From the NCBI RefSeq assembly GCF_900156165.1, contig NZ_FTMY01000012.1:124001-188000 (forward strand): a DNA stretch of 64,000 nucleotides, written 5' to 3'. The position numbers were made by a program, and so were the translations under genes. Shown here one piece after another: positions 1 through 8,806 of the stretch (positions within the stretch are counted from its first letter, which is position 1; every line of letters begins with the position of its first letter). This stretch comes from Pseudacidovorax sp. RU35E. Lineage in GTDB: Bacteria > Pseudomonadota > Gammaproteobacteria > Burkholderiales > Burkholderiaceae_C. The notes beneath the pieces were generated by a model. It was not told the DNA's origin, made no database searches, and saw only the letters and a list, made by a program, of their open reading frames with translations.

Positions 1-626
1 TCCTGTCGCGCGCGCGCCATGAGCTCCTGGCGCTGCAGCGCAATGAGGCTCGGGAGTTCGTCGCGCTTCGCCTCTAGCTCGGCAATCTGTTCCTGAAGCA
101 CCGCGAGCGCGGCTTCGCGTTCCATCACGAGGCCTCCGCGCACCTGCGCCTCGCGCACCGCAAGCGCCTCGCGCGCGCTGACCAGTTCGCTGCGCGCCGT
201 CATGTGATCCTCAAGTGTCTGATCCATGAGTGATCGGTCGGCCTCCAGCCGGACTCGCTCAAGCTCAAGCGCTTTACGCTGTTCCGCGAGCGCCTCCTCA
301 TCCTGGGCAAGGGACAGGCGCAGCGACTGCAGATCCTGTGCCTTTGTCTCATACGCCGCGTGCGCCTGCGCAGCATGCGTGCCCAAATGAACAAAAGATT
401 CGATGAAGGGCTCGAACCGGTTCTGCTCATCGGACGGCAGCTTCTCCAGAAAATCCTTCACGGTCTGCTCGTTCCACACGGGAGGCGCCTGCTCGAGCGA
501 TTGCGCCGTGGCCTGGGCCGCCGGTAGAAAGCGCGCCAGCATGGACGAAACCGGCTTGGCCACCGCTGCAGGCGCGGGGATCGTGGAACGTGCGTACGGA
601 GCGTTCTTGTTTGGCCGCTTGCCCAT
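1..626 (-). CDS. Coiled-coil protein, last visible gene of the CARF/TerY-P operon (3' end outside window)
   Basis: The reading frame starts at ATG 624-626, 16 bases after the stop of the upstream gene, and stays open to base 1, so at least 208 residues are present and the C-terminus is missing. The first ~55 residues are Pro/Ala-rich and probably disordered. A short helical patch around 'TVKDFLEKLPSDEQNRF' follows, then a long heptad-rich, Glu/Arg/Leu-rich coiled coil from about residue 95 to the edge. I do not recognise the family. Its position as seventh gene of a tightly packed operon with a helicase, kinase, phosphatase and VWA protein suggests a structural or scaffold subunit of that system; this is inference from context only. 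The missing C-terminal part could carry a catalytic domain. Confidence 0.75.
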   Translation of the reverse strand, partial: MGKRPNKNAPYARSTIPAPAAVAKPVSSMLARFLPAAQATAQSLEQAPPVWNEQTVKDFLEKLPSDEQNRFEPFIESFVHLGTHAAQAHAAYETKAQDLQSLRLSLAQDEEALAEQRKALELERVRLEADRSLMDQTLEDHMTARSELVSAREALAVREAQVRGGLVMEREAALAVLQEQIAELEAKRDELPSLIALQRQELMARARQ

Positions 627-642
627 CTCTTGTAGGTCCTTG

Positions 643-2100
643 TCAGAATTTTTCGTAGAAAGTCATGGTCCACGCTACGGCGAACTCGGACGCAGCGAGT
701 GCCGCCTCCGACGTCAGGCGCTGACCGCTGGCGTGGGTTCCCTTGTTGCGCGTGTCGATCAAGGTCAAAAGTCGATCCCATTGCGCCTGGGCGTCATTGA
801 GTTCACGCAAGGGGTGATCTTCATGGCCGTGGGTGGCCAGCAGGCATGCGAAAAGCAGCGCCTTGAACGCCCTGTCTCGACGCTCTGCCGCAAGCCGGAT
901 ACCACGGAAGGTCTGCCCCGCCAGCATGCGTCTGGCCTCTGGCGGCAGCGCGGCGCGCAGCGGCAGTTGCCCCAGAATCTGCTCGGCTGCGTCGCGGCTC
1001 GGACCGTCGCGGCTTAGCTCGACACTTCGCATCGGCCAGCGCACCAGCATCCATTGCACCAGTGCTTCCAGCAGCGAGCCGCACTCCTGGATCAGGCTGC
1101 CGAGCTCTTCCTGGGTCGGCCGGGGGGTGGCGCCCACCCTCGCCTGCTGACGCAACACCCTGGACAGATGTTCCCTGAGTAAGACCAAGTCCGAATGCGC
1201 CAGTGCCGACCAGACCGAGAGCTGCGCCTCCACATCGCGCTGAATCCGCGCCCCCAGGGCCTGGGCGGTCAGCGCCGACTCGTCCGCGGCCGGCACAAGG
1301 GACTGGATGACCTGCTCCAGGCCCCGGAAGTCATGGAGGCCGGCTTGCAAAGGTTCGCGCAACCAGCGCGCCACAGGCGTGATGCGCCAGGGATCCGTGA
1401 CCAGCCAGGGGTGCACATCGTCCGGCTCGTGAATGAGCTCGCACCAGACGTAAGCCAGCGAAGGCTCGCCGCCCACGATCTCGAGGTCCTCGCTCTGAAT
1501 CTCCGGAATGCTCTCGTCATCGCCGCCGGCCCGAAGCGCATCGCGCAGACCCTCTTGCCATGCCTTGAGCACGTCGGCCTTTCGAGGCTCGAGCACCTTG
1601 CATCGGCGCGGCAGCACGAAGGGGCGCACCTCCCGGCCCTCGTCCCGGCTCTCACGAAAGGCGGGGAACCTGCCCGGCGTCTCGCTGTCGGCCGGGCGGA
1701 TGTCAGGCAGATCTTGACTCACGCGCGGCAGCCATTGCCCGAAGACGCCGTCCCGGAACGCGTATTGCAGCGTCACCATGCCTTTGCCGTCCAGTCCGCC
1801 GGACAGCAGGTCCTGCCCTGCCGGGGTCACGCGGGAATGCTCATCGACCCAGCCGTTGGGCAGGAGCTCCTGCGCAAGGATGAACGCAATCAGGTTCTCA
1901 TCCAGACACAGCAGCTCGGCCATTCGCTGTCGATCCCGAATGCCGGCGAGCAGCAAGCCCAGGATGGCATCTTGGAAAGCATTGAGACCGCGACTGGTAT
2001 CCGGCGCGAGCACCGTCCAGACTTCGACGGGCCACAGGAGCGCGCGCTTTCTCAACCGTGACCGCCGGGGCTCCCAGCGCAAGTAGCGATCACCCGACAC
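643..2100 (-). CDS. Uncharacterised operon protein with C-terminal HEPN-like RNxxxH motif
   Basis: About 485 residues from the preferred GTG start at 2100, which has a GGAGG ribosome-binding site (complement of 2107-2111) seven bases upstream. The gene overlaps the helicase 3' end by 11 bases. A longer ATG frame from 2136 exists but lacks such a site. The protein has no recognisable fold over most of its length; it is helical and Arg/Leu/Glu-rich. The last ~35 residues carry 'TRNKGTHASGQ', an R-x4-H signature with the polar residue after Arg that is typical of HEPN ribonucleases, followed by a hydrophobic helix ending in FYEKF. If this is a true HEPN domain the protein could be an RNase effector. 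The motif is seen directly; the domain assignment is inference and no homologue search was possible. Confidence 0.6.
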   Translation of the reverse strand: MSGDRYLRWEPRRSRLRKRALLWPVEVWTVLAPDTSRGLNAFQDAILGLLLAGIRDRQRMAELLCLDENLIAFILAQELLPNGWVDEHSRVTPAGQDLLSGGLDGKGMVTLQYAFRDGVFGQWLPRVSQDLPDIRPADSETPGRFPAFRESRDEGREVRPFVLPRRCKVLEPRKADVLKAWQEGLRDALRAGGDDESIPEIQSEDLEIVGGEPSLAYVWCELIHEPDDVHPWLVTDPWRITPVARWLREPLQAGLHDFRGLEQVIQSLVPAADESALTAQALGARIQRDVEAQLSVWSALAHSDLVLLREHLSRVLRQQARVGATPRPTQEELGSLIQECGSLLEALVQWMLVRWPMRSVELSRDGPSRDAAEQILGQLPLRAALPPEARRMLAGQTFRGIRLAAERRDRAFKALLFACLLATHGHEDHPLRELNDAQAQWDRLLTLIDTRNKGTHASGQRLTSEAALAASEFAVAWTMTFYEKF

Positions 2101-5100
2101 GCGCAGCCTCCTTCTCGCAAAGCTCCAAAAGCGCACGAAGCTGCGGCACGGCCTGCCTTGCCGACGGGGACGTGAACATCCCCTGGTCGCCCACGGCGAC
2201 CAGCAGGCGTCGCTGTCTGCTCATCGCGACGTTCAGCCGGTTGACGCTTCGCAGATGGCCGTACTTGCGGCTGGCCATCTTCTCGAAGCCTTCATCGTCG
2301 TCACCGTCTCGCTCTTGCAGATTCTGCGCATTGCTTCGCACGATCGAGAGAAACACCACGTCAAATTCCTTGCCTTGAAACGCGTCGACCGTTCCGACGC
2401 GAAGGCGCTCGCCGCCTTGCGCGCCCGTGGCGAATTCCTGCCGGATGCGCCAGCCTGCCGGGCCGCGCTCGGCGATGCCTTCCTGTGCCAGCTCGCGAAG
2501 GATCCGGTCACGCTGCGCCGCATAGAACGTGATGACACCAATGCTCTGGTCCGGCGGGAGTTGTTCGAGCAGGCGCTGGACCTCCTTGGCGACCCGGACC
2601 GCCTCGGGCGCCCGCCACCGGCTGCCGGTGTCAAGCCTTTCGTCGGCACCTGCGCGGGCGGGCACATCCACCCAGTGGCAAACGACGCTGCCATACCCCG
2701 CAACGGTCGGTGCAAAGTCCCAGGCCTCTCGGCCCGAGTGCACCTTGCCGAGACCGGCGGCCTCATAAAACTGCTCGCTGACGAAGTCGCCCAGCGTAGG
2801 GTGCATCCGGAACTGCTTGTCGAGCATCACGACACGGGGGATGTTGTCCACGGCCTCGCGGGCCTTGAACTGGCGCCACAGGCGCTCGAACAGGCTGTGC
2901 CGATAGGTGGCATCCTGAACCTGTTCCCCCCGCTCGACCCGAATCTCTTCCTCGATGACGGGATCCAGAATGTGAGGCAGCTGGCGATGGTCTCCCACGA
3001 GAACAATGCGTCGACGCGCCATGGCCATCGGCACGAACAAGTCCAGCGGGTTGGCTCGTGCAGCCTCATCGATGATCACGCTCTGGAACTGGATGGCCCC
3101 GGCCTGCTCGGGCGAGACACTCTTGAGCCGCGACATCATTTGGGAGGCCGACTGCTGACAGGTCGCCCCTACGATGGAGCTGTAGCTCTCGACCGAGCGG
3201 CGCACCCATGCCGGCCTCGATACCAGGGTGTCGGCGAAACGGCGGACGACCGCGAACGCGCCCGAGCGCGACTTCGCCACCCTGCTCGCGAGTTGCTCGC
3301 GCAATTCGGTCAGGAGCAGGATGGCGCTTTCGTCCAGAACCTTGCGCACTTTCGCGGGTCGGCGGTCGATGCGAAGAAGATCCAGCATGGCATTGCGCAC
3401 CTGGCGAAGTTCTTCAAGCTGCGCGAGCGTGGGCACCGGTTCCTCCGAAAGCCGTTGCAGAACCTCGGCGTGAGGCGGTGAGAGCCACGGTGAATCTCCG
3501 GCCAGACGCAGCACCAGCAATGCGCGCAACTGGCCGTCGTCGCCGAAGGAGGTGGGCGACACGCGCAACGAACGCGTCGCGCGCACCAGCCGCTTTCGCT
3601 GGCTGCTTTCAAGACCTTGCGGCGAAACGGCCGTCAAGGTGCTCGACCCGGTGTCCAGATACGCGTCCCAGCGGCTGAGCCAGTCCAGCGTGGGACGGAC
3701 CGCGGCCGCCTCCGAGAGTTCGTCCAACAGCCTCGCGAGCTGCTTGAACTTGTGCGCGCGCAGTTCGGCAGGTGCACCGGCAATGAGAAGTTCGTCAAGC
3801 AGGATGTCGAGTTCGCGCAGCACCTGCGCGCTGGGATCTTGTTCGCGCAGCAGTTCCAGCTGCGCGCGCACCTTGTCGTGCTGTGAGTGCCGCCAGCCCT
3901 CCACGGGATCCATGCCTTCATGGCGCCCGGCATCGACCTTGACGGGGGGCAGCCCGTACACATCCGTGCGCGCCAGGGCGTTCTCGACCGCGTCGTGCTG
4001 AAAACTGGAGATGAGCACCTGCTGCGCGATCTCGCGGCCTTCATTGAGCTCGGCCAATGCGCGCTCGAGCGCCGCGATGACCTGGGTCTTTCCCGTGCCT
4101 GGGGGACCAATGATCAACGCGACGTCAGGCGTTTCCAGGGCGACCTTGATCGCAAGCTCCTGCGTTTCCGTGGGCTCGCCCGACTTGAAACTTCTTCTTG
4201 CGTACGCCGACAGCTCCCCCATCTTGGAGCGCCGCTGCCGAGGCAGTGCCGCGTTTTGCAGCAGGCGATTGAGTGTCGGCACGCCCAGTCCGGACTCGAT
4301 GGCACGCCGCGCGCGGTCGCGGCGTTGCTGCTGGGTCCGGTTGCCCGTGAGCGAGAGACACGCGAAGCCTGTCGAAGGTGGCACCTGCAAGCTGTCGGTC
4401 TCGAGGACCAGTCCTTCCGCCGTGAAGCGCGGTCTCGCGCTGATGCGTTTGCGCCGGTCCGACGTGCTCAGGTCGGTGTAGCGCTGTGATTCCCAATCCG
4501 GCGCCACCTCGTCCAGCTCAATCTGATCATCCTCGCGCGCGTGCTCCTGCCAGGCTTCTCCGAACGCGGCCAGCGCCTTGTCATCGATGGAAAGCCGCCA
4601 GCCGCCACCTTCTTCGCTCAAGGGCCGGCAAGCGGTGTACCGCACGGCCCGAACGGCGGCTGCGCGCGCCACGTCCCGCCCCCATTCCTTCTCGCTGTAG
4701 AGGCGCCACAGGTCCAGATAGGCACCATAGCTGGTCACCGCGCTGTCAAGCAAGGTCCGCTCAAGGCCCGACGCCTGGGCAAAGGCCTGCGACTCATCAA
4801 CGAACGTGATGTTTCCCTCGAGGAGCGCGATGGGGGCCAGCGGATTGCGCGGTCGATCGACGACGCGCTCGACCATCATCGGGCCGTCGCCGGCGCTCTT
4901 GAGATCCACCTGGTAGCGGCGGCCGTTGAGCTGCAGCGCGCGGCCGTCACCGCGGGCGTGGATCACCGCGAACACCCGCGTGATCCCGGGCAAGACACCA
5001 TCGAGTACGAACTCCTCGTTCAGCCACAACACCGCATCGGCGACATCCGGGCTGGTAATGAATTGCTTTCTGTGCAGCTCGTCCGCCACCAACTGGTCGA

Positions 5101-5410
5101 CACGCAGCTCCAAGCGAGCGAGCGTGGTTGCGCTAACCGGGACCATGCAGCGGAGGCCGACCTGGTTCGACTTTGCGCGTACCAGCAGCCAGAGCACCTC
5201 GACGTTGGCCGCGTGCTGCTCCATGCTTCCCGATCGAGGTCCCGGCTCCAGGCGCACCACGTGCTCGCCCTGGCGCATCTGAACACTGTCTTGCTCGACG
5301 CGCAGAACCACCTCTTCGTTCAAGCGCCACTCGCCCGGATCAAAAACACGGGCTGCGGGGCGTGCGAGCAGGACGTGTGACTGCAGCAGGAAGGATTCAT
5401 GCAGTTTCAT
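2090..5410 (-). CDS. Large superfamily 1 (Upf1/Dna2-like) helicase
   Basis: 1106 residues. The N-terminal ~400 residues are not recognisable. The helicase core follows: Walker A GPPGTGKT near residues 435-442, then a long insertion, Walker B/DEAA ('VIIDEAARANPLDLF'), motif III 'LVGDHRQLPH', motif IV-like 'GVITFYAAQRD', motif V 'VGTVDAFQGKEFDVV', and motif VI 'LNVAMSRQRR'. These belong to the AAA_11/AAA_12 SF1 family that translocates on single-stranded DNA or RNA. There is no obvious cysteine cluster or nuclease motif in the chain itself, so any cleavage would come from a partner. The start lies six bases after the kinase stop, and the 3' end overlaps the next gene. Helicases of this kind are known next to TerY-P triads and in phage-defence operons. 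Confidence 0.88.
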   Translation of the reverse strand: MKLHESFLLQSHVLLARPAARVFDPGEWRLNEEVVLRVEQDSVQMRQGEHVVRLEPGPRSGSMEQHAANVEVLWLLVRAKSNQVGLRCMVPVSATTLARLELRVDQLVADELHRKQFITSPDVADAVLWLNEEFVLDGVLPGITRVFAVIHARGDGRALQLNGRRYQVDLKSAGDGPMMVERVVDRPRNPLAPIALLEGNITFVDESQAFAQASGLERTLLDSAVTSYGAYLDLWRLYSEKEWGRDVARAAAVRAVRYTACRPLSEEGGGWRLSIDDKALAAFGEAWQEHAREDDQIELDEVAPDWESQRYTDLSTSDRRKRISARPRFTAEGLVLETDSLQVPPSTGFACLSLTGNRTQQQRRDRARRAIESGLGVPTLNRLLQNAALPRQRRSKMGELSAYARRSFKSGEPTETQELAIKVALETPDVALIIGPPGTGKTQVIAALERALAELNEGREIAQQVLISSFQHDAVENALARTDVYGLPPVKVDAGRHEGMDPVEGWRHSQHDKVRAQLELLREQDPSAQVLRELDILLDELLIAGAPAELRAHKFKQLARLLDELSEAAAVRPTLDWLSRWDAYLDTGSSTLTAVSPQGLESSQRKRLVRATRSLRVSPTSFGDDGQLRALLVLRLAGDSPWLSPPHAEVLQRLSEEPVPTLAQLEELRQVRNAMLDLLRIDRRPAKVRKVLDESAILLLTELREQLASRVAKSRSGAFAVVRRFADTLVSRPAWVRRSVESYSSIVGATCQQSASQMMSRLKSVSPEQAGAIQFQSVIIDEAARANPLDLFVPMAMARRRIVLVGDHRQLPHILDPVIEEEIRVERGEQVQDATYRHSLFERLWRQFKAREAVDNIPRVVMLDKQFRMHPTLGDFVSEQFYEAAGLGKVHSGREAWDFAPTVAGYGSVVCHWVDVPARAGADERLDTGSRWRAPEAVRVAKEVQRLLEQLPPDQSIGVITFYAAQRDRILRELAQEGIAERGPAGWRIRQEFATGAQGGERLRVGTVDAFQGKEFDVVFLSIVRSNAQNLQERDGDDDEGFEKMASRKYGHLRSVNRLNVAMSRQRRLLVAVGDQGMFTSPSARQAVPQLRALLELCEKEAARVG

Positions 5411-5416
5411 GCGCGA

Positions 5417-6823
5417 TCACCAGGTCAGGCGCCACACGCCATGCGGTTTCTCCAGGGGACCCAGATGCAGAGCCAGACGGGCACCGCGTCGCTCGAGCGC
5501 GACTTGTCCGCGCAGGGACTGCAGCGTCTTTCCGACCTGCAGGGTCAGCTCGGCTCCTTTGTCCACCTCGACGATCAGCGAGCCATCCCGAATCCACACA
5601 CGGGCGAACTGCTGGCTGTCCACGTAGGTTGCGGCGCCTGGCGGCGAGCGCCGAATCGGCACCGGCGAGGCCCCGATCACCTGAACGTGGCCCGTGCGGG
5701 TCCACTGGTCCTCAGGGCGTGCGTCCTCGCCAAGGAGCGCGCAGTGAACATAGACCAGGTGATCCATCACGACCACCGGATTGGCATCGGTCGGCGAATG
5801 CCCGCAGAACGGGCATTGCTGCGCGCTTGACCAGACAAAGGCATGGCCACAGCCGGCCTCGACATGTTCGCAACGGACCACCCGTGCGACCGCCGCCTCC
5901 AGCACTTCCGCCCACTGTGCCATGCCGGGGCGACACTCGGGATCGATCAGTCCCCCTTGAAAGCAGCACCGGAACAGTGCGCGCAGCGCCGGGGTGCACA
6001 CGCTGTCCCTGGGAATACCCACGAGCGCGCGATTGCGCTCGTCGCCGTCGTGATCAACCCAGGGAATGTCTCCACGAAAGGCCGCAGCTTCGAGCTCGCT
6101 GTCCTGGTCCACCTGCTGCCCGCTCTTGAAGGGATGCAGCAGCGTGAGCATCTGGAATGCCATGACCGCGAAGCTCCAGATGTCGGTGTACGTGCTGATT
6201 CCGCGGTCGCCGCGAAAGACCTCGGGTGCACCGTAGTCCGGGGTGTAGATCTGAAGCTCGCTGTTCCTCACTGCGTAGGTCAGGTTGTCGCAGTCGATCA
6301 GCCAGATCTGGTCGTGCGCGATCGAGTTCGAAATGAAAACATTCCCTGGCGAGAGATCTCCGTGGGCAATGCCCAGGCCATGAAGCTTCGCGAGCACGCG
6401 CGCCAGGCGCGCGAGCAGTCGCAGGCGTCGCTCGAGGCCGCCGGTGGCGATGTAGCCCTCCTCTTGCTGCTGCTGTGCCTGCCTGAGCATGTCCTCCATC
6501 GGGCCGAGCCCGTCCATCAGCTCCATCACGTAACCCGGTCGCGGCTGCGTAATCAGGGCGACGGGCATGGCAATGGGAAGCAGGTTCTCCTCGATCGGCA
6601 TCCGTTGCACGGCCGCGATCCGACGCAGCCAGTCCTGCGCCCTCGGATCGCCTTGTGCGAACCTGCTGACCTTGACGAGGTAGCGCGCATCTTGCGTCGG
6701 ACACACGATGCCCTGCCCGCCCTGCGCGATGCGCTTCTTCAGTTCATAGATGCCGCCCCTGTCATCAACGGCGAGCTGCTTGCGCGTGCCCGGGCTTCGG
6801 GCAGGTGCTGTGGCATGGGTCAT
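5417..6823 (-). CDS. TerY-P type Ser/Thr protein kinase with C-terminal zinc ribbon
   Basis: 468 residues from ATG 6823, which overlaps the phosphatase stop as ATGA. The eukaryote-like kinase fold is clear: glycine loop 'IAQGGQGIV' (~32-40), invariant Lys in 'YLVKVSRF' (~51), catalytic loop HGDLSPGN (~154-161), metal-binding 'LIDCDN' (DCD where most kinases have DFG), and activation-segment end 'GAPEVF'. After the kinase a cysteine/histidine segment ('CEHVEAGCGHAF' and 'CPFCGHS') looks like a zinc ribbon, followed by a beta-rich C-terminal domain. With the adjacent PP2C and VWA genes this forms the TerY-P triad described by Anantharaman, Iyer and Aravind. It presumably phosphorylates a member of the operon; the substrate is unknown. 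Confidence 0.88.
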   Translation of the reverse strand: MTHATAPARSPGTRKQLAVDDRGGIYELKKRIAQGGQGIVCPTQDARYLVKVSRFAQGDPRAQDWLRRIAAVQRMPIEENLLPIAMPVALITQPRPGYVMELMDGLGPMEDMLRQAQQQQEEGYIATGGLERRLRLLARLARVLAKLHGLGIAHGDLSPGNVFISNSIAHDQIWLIDCDNLTYAVRNSELQIYTPDYGAPEVFRGDRGISTYTDIWSFAVMAFQMLTLLHPFKSGQQVDQDSELEAAAFRGDIPWVDHDGDERNRALVGIPRDSVCTPALRALFRCCFQGGLIDPECRPGMAQWAEVLEAAVARVVRCEHVEAGCGHAFVWSSAQQCPFCGHSPTDANPVVVMDHLVYVHCALLGEDARPEDQWTRTGHVQVIGASPVPIRRSPPGAATYVDSQQFARVWIRDGSLIVEVDKGAELTLQVGKTLQSLRGQVALERRGARLALHLGPLEKPHGVWRLTW

Positions 6824-7539
6824 GTCGTTTTGTCCAGAAAGATGGCGGCCAGTGTCTTGTCGTCCAGATGCGCCGGCGTCGCCCAGTGGGTGAGCTCGCG
6901 GCGCAGCCACTCGCGCGCCCCGCGACGGGAGCGCTTGCCGAGTGCGCTGCGTACGGCGCTGGCGAAGCCGGGGATCAGCCCGGGCGCGATGTCGTCGGCG
7001 ATGCCGTCGGTCATGAGCAGCAGCATGTCCTGCGGGGCGCTGAGCACGAGTTCGGCCGACTGCCAGGCCGACCAGGCCTTGTCCACGCCCAGCGCTCGTG
7101 TCTCATTGCCGAATCCGGGGCGCGCCGGTGTGAGGACCCGGACCGTGCCGTTGACGACGCCCACGATCAGCCCATCGCCAATCTGCCAGACTCGCGCACG
7201 CCCGCGGGCATCACAGATGGCGAGCAGCAGCGTGGTGGCCGCGAGCGACTTGTCGTGCCAGGGGATGGCGCGCGTCCACCGCCGGTGTATTTCGGCGGCC
7301 ACGTCACGCGCGGGCCGGTCATGCCAGGCCGCATCACGCCTCCAGCCTCGCACCACGGCCTGCGCCGACTGAACGGCGACCCGCGCACCGCGGGCCGCGT
7401 GCGTGCGCGATCCCAGCCCGTCGGCCACGGCGACGATCCATCCGCCGCGCCAACCCCGTACCGAATGGGCGTCTTGGCAATCCTCGCCGCGCACCAGATG
7501 CCCGGGCCCGGTGACACTGGCGCCCACCGCGCGCAGCAT
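6820..7539 (-). CDS. PP2C-family Ser/Thr phosphatase
   Basis: 239 residues. PP2C/PPM motifs occur in order: 'GEDCQDA' near the N-terminus, metal-binding 'VADGLGSRTHA', 'ATTLLLA', 'IGDG', 'LLLMTDGIADD' and 'LDDKTLAAI'. The metal-binding aspartates are all present, so the enzyme should be active. It is compact, with no membrane segment or sensory extension. The start ATG overlaps the VWA stop (TGATG at 7537-7541) and the stop overlaps the kinase start (ATGA), implying translational coupling in the order VWA, phosphatase, kinase. Its likely role is reversing the kinase's action within the same system. Confidence 0.88.
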   Translation of the reverse strand: MLRAVGASVTGPGHLVRGEDCQDAHSVRGWRGGWIVAVADGLGSRTHAARGARVAVQSAQAVVRGWRRDAAWHDRPARDVAAEIHRRWTRAIPWHDKSLAATTLLLAICDARGRARVWQIGDGLIVGVVNGTVRVLTPARPGFGNETRALGVDKAWSAWQSAELVLSAPQDMLLLMTDGIADDIAPGLIPGFASAVRSALGKRSRRGAREWLRRELTHWATPAHLDDKTLAAIFLDKTT

Positions 7540-8351
7540 CAGATCGCGTCCAGATCGAGGTCGTCGTCGGGCACTTCGTTCAGGTCGAGTATGAGGGCCG
7601 TGTCGGGGGTCGGACTGGAGGAACGGGCAACGACGCTCATCGTGACGGCTTGGAAGAAGCGTTGAATGTCCCGGGCCTCGTGCGCCTTGAAAACCGGCGC
7701 CTCCGGATGATTTGCAAACCGCTGGAGCACGTCCGTGTCTGCGTCCGCACCAATCGCCATGGCGATGCGCGATGCCTTGCAGGCGCGTTCACTCGCCTGA
7801 AGTGCTGCCAGTGATTTCTCCCAGTCGTCCGTCGGCACGCCGTCGGACACCAGCACCAGCACGGGCCGGTAGGCCCTGGCAGGGATCCGCTCTGGGTCCT
7901 CCAGAAGCTCACGCGCCAGTTCGAAGGCGCCGCCCATGGGCGTCGTGCCGGCGGCGGTGAAGGCCTTGACGTTCTGGACCGCCTGCGCGTCGACCAGCGG
8001 CAGGTGCAACTGCGCCTGCTTCCCGCCAAAAGTGATCAGACCGACCTGGATCCGCGCGCGCAGCTGAGACTCGCGGGCGAAGCTGGCCAGCATCTGCCGA
8101 ATTGCCGTATTGAGCGCCTCGATCTTGCCGTTCTCATCCATGCTCCCGCTCACGTCGGCGAGGATGATCACGGGAAAGGGGCGGGGCTGCGGCGCGGCGA
8201 ACGCGCTGAGTCTGGAGCCACCGGGGCGCGTGGGGGTCGGTGCCGGCGCCGGACTGGGAGATGCATTCATCTGCTTGTCTACTTGGTTTCGAATGATGGA
8301 GGCGTTGAAGTAACGGCTCTCGTTGTCTTCGTTCATGCTGGCCCAGCCCAT
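7539..8351 (-). CDS. TerY-type VWA domain protein
   Basis: 270 residues. A flexible Pro/Ala-rich N-terminus (~30-60) precedes a von Willebrand A domain with an intact MIDAS: DVSGS at ~66-70, the threonine in 'AAGTTPMGGAFELA', and the aspartate in 'VLVSDGVPTDDW'. The C-terminus is a short acidic tail ('NEVPDDDLDLDAI'). There is no signal peptide, so the protein is cytosolic. TerY proteins are metal-dependent adaptor domains encoded beside a kinase and a PP2C phosphatase, exactly as here. An AAGGAG ribosome-binding site precedes ATG 8351; a second ATG five codons later is possible. The acidic tail could dock on a basic partner, but that is speculation. Confidence 0.88.
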   Translation of the reverse strand: MGWASMNEDNESRYFNASIIRNQVDKQMNASPSPAPAPTPTRPGGSRLSAFAAPQPRPFPVIILADVSGSMDENGKIEALNTAIRQMLASFARESQLRARIQVGLITFGGKQAQLHLPLVDAQAVQNVKAFTAAGTTPMGGAFELARELLEDPERIPARAYRPVLVLVSDGVPTDDWEKSLAALQASERACKASRIAMAIGADADTDVLQRFANHPEAPVFKAHEARDIQRFFQAVTMSVVARSSSPTPDTALILDLNEVPDDDLDLDAI

Positions 8352-8383
8352 GTCTTGCTCCTTGTCGACGGTTCGATGATCGG

Positions 8384-8728
8384 TCAGTGGTGGGTCGTCT
8401 TGCGCTCACGGCGCAAAGCACGTGGCGAAGACTTGATGGCATGCAGGTCATGGCTGCGGTAGGTCGTCACGACCTGCCCCTCCTGGGAGACCAGCACCTG
8501 CAGCCCTGCGGCCGCGCCCAGGTCGACGCCCTGCGCCGCAAACTTGCGCACCTCCTTGTGTCCGATCACGAAGAAGGTGAGTCCCCTGGCGTGAATCGCC
8601 CGGCCATACGCGAGCACGGCGTCCACGTCATCCAGCGTGATGCCTCGCTGCTGCATGCGGGTGCTTGCGTGGCGAGTTAGGCCGGGCACACAGGCGGGCA
8701 CGGGCATCGAAGCGGTCAAGGATTTCAT
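8384..8728 (-). CDS. Small DUF4258-like protein, first gene of the sigma-54 operon
   Basis: 114 residues from ATG 8728, chosen because CTGGAGG lies just upstream and the start is downstream of the predicted sigma-54 promoter; a longer in-frame ATG at 8803 would lie upstream of that promoter. The core 'LTRHASTRMQQRGITLDDVDAVLAYG' fits the DUF4258 pattern (H-A-x2-R-M-x2-R-G-I), followed by beta strands 'LTFFVIGHKEV' and 'LQVLVSQEGQVVTTYRS'. DUF4258 members occur in toxin and stress contexts and some are suspected RNases; here no catalytic role can be assigned. It is 32 bases ahead of the VWA gene, so it should be co-transcribed and made first when the system is induced. Confidence 0.75.
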   Translation of the reverse strand: MKSLTASMPVPACVPGLTRHASTRMQQRGITLDDVDAVLAYGRAIHARGLTFFVIGHKEVRKFAAQGVDLGAAAGLQVLVSQEGQVVTTYRSHDLHAIKSSPRALRRERKTTHH

Positions 8729-8758
8729 GATGGCCTCCAGAGGATGTGTGATCTCTGT

Positions 8759-8774
8759 TGCGAAGATCATTCCA
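8759..8774 (-). promoter_or_regulatory. Predicted sigma-54 (-24/-12) promoter of the TerY-P/helicase operon
   Basis: Read on the minus strand the site is TGGAATG-ATCT-TCGCA. The GG at -24 and GC at -12 have the exact spacing of the consensus TGGCACG-N4-TTGCA, with mismatches only at three less conserved positions. It lies 30 bases upstream of the ATG at 8728, with a good ribosome-binding site in between, and directly downstream of a gene for a sigma-54 activator. Agreement of motif, position and activator makes this convincing. Confidence 0.72.
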
Positions 8775-8806
8775 TGCCTGAACCACTGAATCATTCCTTT
8801 CAAATC

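Noticed and set aside
2255-3481. Long plus-strand frame of ~400 codons inside the helicase gene
   Set aside because: Antisense to clear helicase motifs; its protein has no recognisable content. High GC produces such antisense frames throughout the window.
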